Source: a virus. From it: 31,544 bases of DNA. The stretch's first letter is position 1; the number at the start of each line of letters is the position of its first letter. Made by a program: the position numbers and the translations under genes. Shown one piece after another: positions 1 through 7,114 of the stretch. The stretch lies in the IMG/VR virus record IMGVR_UViG_3300046718_000137, positions 1-31,544 of that record; one strand, written 5' to 3'. The notes under the pieces are model-generated. The model made no database searches. It had not been told where the DNA came from and was given only the letters and a program-made list of their open reading frames with translations.

Positions 1-889
1 TATTGTAGTCCTTGGTGTTGCTCATGTAGCGATCTTGCGCATCGGCCATGATCGCGCGGCCCTTGTCGCCAACGGCTGTCGCGGCTTCCTCTTCCGTCTT
101 CGGCGGAAGGGGCTTGGCTGTGGGAAGAAAACTGCCGCCGCCACCGTCAGTGCCGCCTGCTGGGCCAGGAGCGCCGGCGTTATCAGCGCCGCCTGCTGGG
201 CCAGGCGCGTTGGGGGCGACCGGCGCGCTGGGGGCGACCGGCGCATCAGGAGCGCCAGCGATTTTCGCGCCGCCGCCATATACGTCAGGCGTCTTGGTTT
301 CGCCCAGGTATTTCCGTGAACTGCGCACCGCGTCTTCGCCAACAAGCGGGATATGTTCTCCTGCTTTGTCCTTCTGAAGCCACGTAGCAAAAAGCATGGA
401 ACGGCCATCTGCCGTGGTGACCCGATCAAAGCCGGCATTGTCTGTCCAAATGCCGCTCTTTCCGAGATCCACAGCCCGCTGCTGGTTTTCGATGTTCATG
501 CCGCGATTGCCGGCCTGGGTGTGCTCCAGGTTGCCTTCCGCCTGCTGTTCGCCGGCATAAGCCTCCGCGCCCTTGCCCAGTCCTTGCAGAAGGGCGGTGC
601 CGAGGTAGGGACTGTTCGAAGAGGCCATGCCGCCAACGCCGCTCAACAGCGGGATCAGCCAGCTTCGGTTCTGCCCGAACCAATCGCCGCCCTTCTGGCC
701 ACCGCCCTTATCGTCCGCAGGCGCCGCATCAGCAGGCTTGCGCGCGAGCAAGGGCGGCGACACTGCGTCCCTGGCCACGGGCAAGGCCTTGGCGACGACA
801 GGATCTGAATCGATCTTAGCCGGCGCCACGGGTGCAGGAGCGCCGGCATTAGTGCCCAGCATGACGTCGTCAGTCGTTGGGTCAGCCAT
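1..889 (-). CDS. Probable ejection (internal virion) protein, partial
   Basis: The frame is open from an ATG at 889 to the left edge, giving 296 residues without a stop; the C-terminus lies outside the window. A strong GGAGGT ribosome site lies just upstream and the preceding gene stops 2 nt before the ATG. The N-terminal 60 residues are Ala/Pro/Asp-rich and look disordered. Residues about 76-105 form a Gly/Ala-rich hydrophobic stretch starting SWLIPLLSGVGG. Residues 211-255 are a Pro/Ala/Gly linker with repeated PVAP and APGPAGG units. I recognise no enzyme domain. Its place directly after the giant lytic ejection gene, together with the hydrophobic segment, suggests a second protein injected with the DNA; that role is inference. 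It could equally be another internal structural protein. Confidence 0.8.
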   Translation of the reverse strand, partial: MADPTTDDVMLGTNAGAPAPVAPAKIDSDPVVAKALPVARDAVSPPLLARKPADAAPADDKGGGQKGGDWFGQNRSWLIPLLSGVGGMASSNSPYLGTALLQGLGKGAEAYAGEQQAEGNLEHTQAGNRGMNIENQQRAVDLGKSGIWTDNAGFDRVTTADGRSMLFATWLQKDKAGEHIPLVGEDAVRSSRKYLGETKTPDVYGGGAKIAGAPDAPVAPSAPVAPNAPGPAGGADNAGAPGPAGGTDGGGGSFLPTAKPLPPKTEEEAATAVGDKGRAIMADAQDRYMSNTKDYN

Positions 890-891
890 TG

Positions 892-3800
892 TCAACCTCC
901 ACCACGAATGTGCGCCGCTTCACGCGCGCGGCGCTCGCGGGCCGCCTCCGTCCTGCCGCCGAGTTGCAACACCGCGTTCGCAATCTCGTTGGGACCGCCG
1001 CCATTCCGGATCACGAAAGCGACCCGATCAGGCAGGTTGCCGTAGTTCCAAATGGTCGAGCCGAGGCCGTCGCGGACATTGCGCGGCAGAGCGCGCCAGG
1101 TATCGAGGCCCCCGACTTTCTGCACCGCTCTCGGCAGAAACTCCGTTTGCAGACGCTGCACCATATTCTGCGCGGCGCCTTGTGGCGTGATGGTATCGCC
1201 CTGCTGCACGGGGCGCATCTTGCCGTCGGCGCCCGCGATCTGGTGAGTGCCGTAGCCAATAGCCCACGCGCCCCCACCGCCGGCAGATTTGTCCCAGTAC
1301 GGCTTGTCGCGGAAGGATTCCTCCTGCGAGAGGATGCCCTGAACGCCATTGTGATAGCCCGGCTGGATCTGCCCCGTCGCGCTGGTCCTGGAGCCATCGG
1401 CGCCGGTAGCGACTGCCGTCGGATATCCGCCAGACGGGCGCTGACCCATGCCGACAGACGTGGCGCCGGGAAACAGCGCATGCTGCTTCGCTGTCATGCC
1501 GCCTTCCCACGAGCCGCCAAGCATGCCGAGGCCTTCCCGCCCGCCGAGGTCGAAGTGCATCAGATCGACGGCGCCGTAGGGATGCTCGGCATCGTATTTT
1601 TGACCAGGCTGGACCGCCTTGCCGCTGAAGTAGCCGCCCCAGCGCGTAGCCTTGTCCAGTTCGGGATTGTTGTGCTGCTGCGCCGCCCTGAAATCCTGTG
1701 CAAATTTCTCGTAGGCGCGGAAGGTGGTCGGGTCTTGGTAATTAGCAAGCCTCTCGCCCTTCTCGTTGTAGAGCGCGACATCGACCGCCGCGCCCTTGCC
1801 GTGCTGGCGCGGATCGTTATTGCGGAAGCCGGATTCGAGTTGCGCATGCCAACCTTGTGGCAGACCTCTCGTAGCTTCCGTGATGTTATTGAGCAGGCGC
1901 GGATCGACGCCTTGGGCGTTAAATCTTCCACCAGGCGACATCATCTTTGGCGAACCGTTCATCAGTTCGTTGTAGCGCCCGCCAATCTCATTGCCGAAAG
2001 CCTGGGCTGTATTGCTGACCGCGCTACCGACAGCCTGGCCGGCCCTGTTGACCGTCTGGCCCGCGCTGTTGACGACGTTGCCGACTTGCTGGGCGCCGCC
2101 GGTGAAGATGTTGCCGACGCCGTGGAAGAAATCGCCCACACCGCGACCGAGGCCCCCAAAGAACTGCTCGATGGGATTGCCGTTGGCGTCGGTCGGCGCC
2201 CTGGCCGCTGCGCCGGCAGGCGCAACGCCAGCGCCGGCGGCGGGATGCGCCACAGGCGTCGGCGCCACCCTTGCGGGAGCCGCAGGGGCCGCAGGCTTCA
2301 CAACGGGGGCAGGAGCCGCAGGCTGCGCGACATCGCCGCCAAGCGGCGCCGGCGACAGCGGGAACGTGCGGGCGTCGGTCACCCCTGGAGGCGGCGCGCC
2401 TCTGGCTTCGGGCGGAAGCACCAGGCCCGCTTCGTGAGTTGCGGGGACTTCAGCCTGAACCGCAGCAGGAGCCGTGGCGGTCGCGAGATTTGCCGGCTTG
2501 TCAGCGAGCGCGGCGACGTCTGACGGCCTAAGACCAGGCTGCGTGATCGGACCAGCAGTAGCTTCCTCGCGTGTCGTCGGCGTGGTCGAATCGTAGCGGG
2601 CGAAGCGGGCCTTCTCTTCTTCAGGTGTTTCAGGCGCCAGATCAGGCTTCACGCCCGTCAGCGAATCCGTCCACGATTGCGCATGACGCGCCTGATAATC
2701 CTTCTCCCGTGCTACAGCATCCGCCGCCTTGCCTTGACGCGCTTCCTCCGCGCCTGCAAGCGCGGCAGCTTCAGGAGATCTGCGCAACGCATTCGCCGCC
2801 GCAGCCTGTTCAGGCGTGGCCGGAACATCCGGTGGCCTTTGATATAGCTGCCCGCTTCCGAGATTGAGCGGCTTGTCGAAACCAGACCCTTCGACCGGCG
2901 CCGCGCCAGTCTGGGCATCGCGCGTAGTTGGCTGCGTGTTGAGCAGCCGCTCGCCCGAATTAGGAACAGAAGCAGACGCGGATTGGCTCGACCACGGGCC
3001 AAGCACACCTGGAGGCGGCGTTTCCTGCGTCGGCGGGAATAGTTTTGCCAACCTTTCCGGCGGTACTTCCTTGTGCAAATCTTCGCGCGGAATATGCTCC
3101 AATCGCCATGCGTCTTGCGCTTCTGTATCATTCGGGGCCATGCGACCTTGATTGGCCTCGCTCATGTTGTCTACGCTATTGCCCTTACCGCCCAGACCGG
3201 TTTGACTGTTCTCGCCCTCAAGATCCTTAATGCGATCCAGATTAAGGGCAGTTTGCTGCTCTGGGTCATCGTATGTACGCCCCTGCGCACCTTCGCTCAT
3301 GTAATCGACGCCCTCGCCCTGACCGCCAGCGGCCAGGCCCTTGCGCTTGCGGCGCCGGCCAGCGACCATCAGACCGCCGCTGGCGCCGGCCAACGCCTCG
3401 CCCGCGCCCATTACGGCGCCAAGGGGAGCAGTGACGGCGCCGACGCCGGGAATGAGGGAAGCGAGGCCCATAAGCGATTTGGCGGCGCCCAGCGCCTGGC
3501 CGGCTCCGCTCTTTCCACTGCCGCCTGGCGGCTTGGGCGGATCGGGCAACTTGTAGGTTGAATGCACGTCCGGAATGTTTTGCTTCGTCGTGTCCTGAGT
3601 GGCGTTCGGATCGGGGGCTTTGTATTCATCCGTGCTGGCCGCGCCGCCATCCGCGAAACCGAGATACGACCCGCCATGGGTTGGGTCGTGATAGCCGTTC
3701 AGCGATCCATAGACGCCCATCGAACGGGCCAGATCGGCTTGCGCCAGGAAACCATTGTCCCAGTCGGGCTTGAACGACATGCCAGCCTTCGCTGCTGCGT

Positions 3801-5499
3801 CGCGGTCAGCCTGCTGAATGTCGTTCGCGCGCACTTGCGCATCTTGGGCCTTGCCCAATCCTTCTTGGTACTGAGCCGTCGGCGTAACGACATCGGCAAC
3901 GCCAGGCGCCGCGAGGCCCTGAGATGAAGCGACGGCGGCAGGCGGCGCCGCAGCGATGACGACAGGCTCGCTGCCGCCGGTGGCCAACCCGCCACGGCGC
4001 AAATATGTGACGTCGGGTTGATCGGGTGTGCCAGGCGCTTTGTTCGCCACCACAGGCGCGGCAGGCGTGGCAGGCGCACCGCCAGCAGCAGGCGCGGTGG
4101 TCGTGGCGGCAGGCTGATCCTTGCCGGTGTACTTATTATAGGCGTCGCCAAGCGATTGGCCGAGGCCCACGGTCGCCTGCGCCGTTCCGACAGCCTGGTT
4201 CAGACCTGACGGCTTTGCCGCCGGCATGCCAGGCGCATTCGGCAGGCTGTAGCGAGCGCCAGACGTCGTTGGAACGTGACGGCTCTTGCCGCCGTACAAA
4301 GTGCTGCCGCTGCCCTGCTGCTGACCCTGCAACCCCGCCATGTGCCGCTGGGCGACAGACTGCCAGGACGGGTCATAGGTGCTGGCAGCGCCGCCGAGGT
4401 CGAAGCCGCCGCGATCATAGGCTCGACCCTGGTCGAAGTCAGTGACGCTGCCGCCGGCGCTCTTCATCGCCTTCTCGTGATCGACGGTCTTATAGCCGCC
4501 GGCCAGGCCCACCGCCTCCGGATGTTTCTTCTCGACCTCGTCGGCCATGAAGCCGAGGCGGGTGAGCTTTTCCGGATCATCCTTGTAGTTGAAGCTGTGG
4601 ATCGGCAGACCGTTCTTGGCGGTGCCGATTCGCTTGATGTTTTCCTTCAACTTGCGGTCGGAGAAGAACGGCGCCTGCTGGGTGGAGTTCGTCGTCTGGC
4701 CCGACAGCGAACCGGTGCCCTCCGCAATATTCGCCATGAATTGCGCCGTCTGGAACGGATAAGACTGCTGCTGCTGGAATTGATTGTAGAGCGAAGTGAG
4801 GCCCGCTTGCTGGGTCTGCTGCTGCACCTGGCCCGCGCCCATCATCGCCTGCGCGCCGGCGAGGCCCGCCTGCTGCTGCGCGCCGGCCAATTGGCCGTAC
4901 TGGCCCGCACCCTGCATCTGCCGCGCCAGGTTGGCCTGCTGCGCTTGCAGATCGAGCGCCTGCTGCCCCGTGGCGGTCTGGAGCGCCGTGTTGTAGCCCT
5001 GCTGGAGCACCGGCGCCATGGCGTTGCCATAGGCCAGCGCATTCTGCTGCTGAAGGTTCGCCGCCACAATGCCGCTGCGGTCGCCGCCAAAGGCGCCGGT
5101 CTTGATGGCGTTGCCCAGTTGGCCCGACTGCGCCGTCTGGGCCTGCTGGTTCATCAGAGCGCCCATTTGATTGGTGACGTTCTGAGTGTACGGGTTCATG
5201 TATTTGTTGATCTGATCGGAGTTCAGATCCCACGGATTCGCTGACCCCATCGCGCCTTGCGTCATGCCCATCGCCGTCTGCAAGCCGGGCTGCGCGGCGT
5301 TGGCATAGTTCGCGGTCTGTTGGAGGCCCATGTTCTGGGCCGTGGTCATCGGCGCGACGAAGGCGTTCGGATCGCTCGAATACTGCTGGAAGGGCGTTTG
5401 CGCCACTTGCTGCGCATTGGCGTTGACCGCGTTATAGCGCGCCAGGACTTCCGGCGGTATCGTGACCTGAGACGAAGCCTGCTGTGTCTTGCCGCCCAT
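892..5499 (-). CDS. Giant ejection-type virion protein: internal S74, M15-like and GH24-like domains
   Basis: This 1,535-residue protein starts at ATG 5499 behind a GGAG site. Residues 1-275 are Gln/Ala-rich and probably helical. Residues 280-350 match the S74 chaperone pattern (SDRKLKENI, GFMADEVE, HPEAV). Residues 664-716 are Gly/Ala-rich and hydrophobic, followed by RRRKRKG. A motif of about 30 residues around MSE is duplicated near 729 and 774. Residues 1110-1170 are a glycine-rich amphipathic stretch. Residues 1200-1320 resemble M15 (VanY-type) peptidases, with H1233 and D1240 in HGKGAAVD and H1315 in LMHFD. Residues 1385-1535 resemble GH24 (T4-type) lysozyme, with E1394 and D1403 nine apart and an IGYGTH motif. 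I infer a virion protein that degrades peptidoglycan during DNA entry. It follows the tail genes and precedes a second ejection-like gene. The domain calls rest on motifs alone. Confidence 0.88.
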   Translation of the reverse strand: MGGKTQQASSQVTIPPEVLARYNAVNANAQQVAQTPFQQYSSDPNAFVAPMTTAQNMGLQQTANYANAAQPGLQTAMGMTQGAMGSANPWDLNSDQINKYMNPYTQNVTNQMGALMNQQAQTAQSGQLGNAIKTGAFGGDRSGIVAANLQQQNALAYGNAMAPVLQQGYNTALQTATGQQALDLQAQQANLARQMQGAGQYGQLAGAQQQAGLAGAQAMMGAGQVQQQTQQAGLTSLYNQFQQQQSYPFQTAQFMANIAEGTGSLSGQTTNSTQQAPFFSDRKLKENIKRIGTAKNGLPIHSFNYKDDPEKLTRLGFMADEVEKKHPEAVGLAGGYKTVDHEKAMKSAGGSVTDFDQGRAYDRGGFDLGGAASTYDPSWQSVAQRHMAGLQGQQQGSGSTLYGGKSRHVPTTSGARYSLPNAPGMPAAKPSGLNQAVGTAQATVGLGQSLGDAYNKYTGKDQPAATTTAPAAGGAPATPAAPVVANKAPGTPDQPDVTYLRRGGLATGGSEPVVIAAAPPAAVASSQGLAAPGVADVVTPTAQYQEGLGKAQDAQVRANDIQQADRDAAAKAGMSFKPDWDNGFLAQADLARSMGVYGSLNGYHDPTHGGSYLGFADGGAASTDEYKAPDPNATQDTTKQNIPDVHSTYKLPDPPKPPGGSGKSGAGQALGAAKSLMGLASLIPGVGAVTAPLGAVMGAGEALAGASGGLMVAGRRRKRKGLAAGGQGEGVDYMSEGAQGRTYDDPEQQTALNLDRIKDLEGENSQTGLGGKGNSVDNMSEANQGRMAPNDTEAQDAWRLEHIPREDLHKEVPPERLAKLFPPTQETPPPGVLGPWSSQSASASVPNSGERLLNTQPTTRDAQTGAAPVEGSGFDKPLNLGSGQLYQRPPDVPATPEQAAAANALRRSPEAAALAGAEEARQGKAADAVAREKDYQARHAQSWTDSLTGVKPDLAPETPEEEKARFARYDSTTPTTREEATAGPITQPGLRPSDVAALADKPANLATATAPAAVQAEVPATHEAGLVLPPEARGAPPPGVTDARTFPLSPAPLGGDVAQPAAPAPVVKPAAPAAPARVAPTPVAHPAAGAGVAPAGAAARAPTDANGNPIEQFFGGLGRGVGDFFHGVGNIFTGGAQQVGNVVNSAGQTVNRAGQAVGSAVSNTAQAFGNEIGGRYNELMNGSPKMMSPGGRFNAQGVDPRLLNNITEATRGLPQGWHAQLESGFRNNDPRQHGKGAAVDVALYNEKGERLANYQDPTTFRAYEKFAQDFRAAQQHNNPELDKATRWGGYFSGKAVQPGQKYDAEHPYGAVDLMHFDLGGREGLGMLGGSWEGGMTAKQHALFPGATSVGMGQRPSGGYPTAVATGADGSRTSATGQIQPGYHNGVQGILSQEESFRDKPYWDKSAGGGGAWAIGYGTHQIAGADGKMRPVQQGDTITPQGAAQNMVQRLQTEFLPRAVQKVGGLDTWRALPRNVRDGLGSTIWNYGNLPDRVAFVIRNGGGPNEIANAVLQLGGRTEAARERRAREAAHIRGGG

Positions 5500-5504
5500 G
5501 ACGC

Positions 5505-6008
5505 CTACTCCGCAGCTTCTTGCTTATGGCCCGTCTTCGCGTTCCAAAGCCAATAGGCGCCCGCCGGCGTCCCGAAATGCCGCTCGTAAAGTCTCACCTT
5601 ACCAGCAGCGCGGTGCGTTGACAAAATACTGATTAGGAGGGGTAATTCGAGGCGCATGGCGGCGTTCTTGGCGAACTCGCACAGATAGCTGGCGCGCCCG
5701 CCCTGATAAAGGCTGCGCTGCACTTTGCGAAATTCTGGCCGCACGTAGATCGCGCGTTCGCACAGGACTTCCTCGACGCTATAAGGCGTGGTGTCCACGC
5801 GGAGCAGGATGCCGGCCTCCAGCATGCCTTCGTCACCCTCGATCACGCCGATCACGCCGTGGTCCCAGTTCAGGCTGGCCCACACCTCTTCCAGCACTTT
5901 CCTGGTGTTCACCGCGAGCAGCCCGTTCTCTTCCGCGCACATGGATGTCAGGTCCATGAAATTATGCACGTCGGCTGGAACGCCGTATCTCACTCGTATG
6001 TCGCTCAT
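5505..6008 (-). CDS. GNAT-like acetyltransferase, phage type
   Basis: The gene encodes 167 residues, starting at ATG 6008 (MSDIRVRYG). An in-frame start further upstream would overlap the preceding gene. The layout fits a GNAT acetyltransferase: an N-terminal strand and 'PADVHNFMDL' helix, a central strand 'GVIGVIEGDE', an acidic strand 'CERAIYVRPEFRK', a putative acetyl-CoA loop and helix 'RSLYQGGRASYLCEFAK', and a C-terminal part 'YERHFGTPAGAYWLW'. GNAT enzymes transfer an acetyl group from acetyl-CoA to an amine; the substrate here is unknown. It sits between structural genes and 5 nt before the giant ejection gene, so it may modify a virion or host protein late in infection. The GNAT call is by fold pattern, with no strict QxxGxG motif. 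Confidence 0.72.
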   Translation of the reverse strand: MSDIRVRYGVPADVHNFMDLTSMCAEENGLLAVNTRKVLEEVWASLNWDHGVIGVIEGDEGMLEAGILLRVDTTPYSVEEVLCERAIYVRPEFRKVQRSLYQGGRASYLCEFAKNAAMRLELPLLISILSTHRAAGKVRLYERHFGTPAGAYWLWNAKTGHKQEAAE

Positions 6009-6012
6009 TGCT

Positions 6013-6702
6013 CTAGTCTCGCTTCGGTCCAGGCAGCTTTGACATCGTCTTGACGATGTGGCCGCGCATTTGTTTGACAAAATCATCGAGAACGCGGTGG
6101 CCGCGATCCAGGTCGCCGTCGCCCGCCGCCATCACCTCTTCAGGCGTCAGCGTGTATTCGCCGCCTGCCACAACGACCTTGACATCCTTACCGGTTTTCC
6201 CGCCAGCAGCATGCCCACTAGGTAGCGGTTCGCCATAGGGCTTGCTGGGATCGATGTTATAGGGAGCAGACCCAGCGCCATAAGGTCCGCCTTTATGATC
6301 ATAGGGTTGCTCGCCGGCCCCACGAGGCAGGCCACCAAACATCCGCTTGATGTTCTTGAATCCGGCATTAGTGTTTCCTTCGCCCATGCCGCTGACGACG
6401 TCGGCGGGAATGACATAGCTGCCGCTCGGAACATGGACGGGCAGGTGATCGGTGCGGCCCGCGACCGCGCTGTGGATCGGGCCGGTGTGGACCTTGGCCG
6501 ACAGGTGCGCGTGAACCGTGCTCGGAACATCAGGCGGCGTGTCCAGTTTTGAGAGCGTCGGCATGCCGCCGCCGGCGTCCCGTGCGCGCCTCGCGACATC
6601 GAGGGCGATGGCGACCGCCTGTTTCTGCGGCTTGCCGGCGCCGATCTCCGTCCTGATATTCTGGCTGACGGCCTCCTTGGATCCGGATTTGATCAGTGGC
6701 AT
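6013..6702 (-). CDS. DUF6496-type phage protein with duplicated SGSYVIP/GGEYTLT motif
   Basis: The gene encodes 229 residues, starting at ATG 6702 with an AGAGGA site. The N-terminus (MPLIKSGSKEAVSQN, then GAGKPQKQAVAIA) is the pattern of DUF6496-type small phage proteins, whose function I do not know. The middle carries PSGSYVIPADVV followed by GEGN. The C-terminal part carries a related AGGEYTLTPEEV followed by GDGD, then a basic end KLPGPKRD. The two motifs look like an internal duplication. A SGHAAGGKTGK segment belongs to the HGG/KGG motif class seen in other proteins here. It lies between tail genes and the acetyltransferase, so a structural or assembly role is plausible but unproven. 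Confidence 0.82.
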   Translation of the reverse strand: MPLIKSGSKEAVSQNIRTEIGAGKPQKQAVAIALDVARRARDAGGGMPTLSKLDTPPDVPSTVHAHLSAKVHTGPIHSAVAGRTDHLPVHVPSGSYVIPADVVSGMGEGNTNAGFKNIKRMFGGLPRGAGEQPYDHKGGPYGAGSAPYNIDPSKPYGEPLPSGHAAGGKTGKDVKVVVAGGEYTLTPEEVMAAGDGDLDRGHRVLDDFVKQMRGHIVKTMSKLPGPKRD

Positions 6703-6703
6703 G

Positions 6704-7114
6704 TCAGCGTCCTCTCGCCTGGTTGGCAGCGGAGGACGACTGGTTGCCCGCCGCCGATCCGGTCGAATAGGTCACGGTGACCGACTGGCCCGTCCCAGGC
6801 AAAACGAGCAGTCCATCGTTGAAGGTGGTGTTGACAAAATAAAAGCCGACGCTCATCGGAATCGTGGCGATGATGTGCTTGGGGTTGTTGCTGTTGCCGA
6901 CATCGGTAGTGTCGCAAAGGTTGCCTGAAGTCGATCCCGCCGCATGCACATTGAGCATGGCGACCCGTCCCGCGCCATGAACGACCTGCGTAGGAGCCGT
7001 TAGCGTGAGCGACACCTGGGAACCCTGGACGCCGACATAGGCCCGCGCCGCGTCATTGATCGCCTGCGCGATGTTTTTGGCTGCGGAGAGGAGGTCGCCA
7101 AGAGAAGCTGTCAT
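6704..7114 (-). CDS. Small beta-rich structural-type phage protein
   Basis: The gene encodes 136 residues. Its ATG at 7114 shares one base with the TGA of the nozzle gene, so it is probably translationally coupled. After an N-terminal helix (LLSAAKNIAQAIND), the sequence is strand-like: VSLTLTAPTQVV, AMLNVHAAG, IIATIPMSVGFYFVN, GLLVLPGTGQSVTVTY. It ends in a Ser/Ala/Gln-rich tail. No signal peptide or membrane segment is seen. I infer a minor tail or head-decoration component from its composition and its position between the nozzle gene and the DUF6496-type gene. I do not recognise a named family. Confidence 0.75.
   Translation of the reverse strand: MTASLGDLLSAAKNIAQAINDAARAYVGVQGSQVSLTLTAPTQVVHGAGRVAMLNVHAAGSTSGNLCDTTDVGNSNNPKHIIATIPMSVGFYFVNTTFNDGLLVLPGTGQSVTVTYSTGSAAGNQSSSAANQARGR

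Noticed and set aside
877-2523. Long plus-strand frame (548 codons) opposite the lysozyme and M15 region
   Set aside because: It lies fully antisense to a motif-supported gene, is Arg/Ala-rich without domain features, and is explained by GC-rich codon bias on the other strand.
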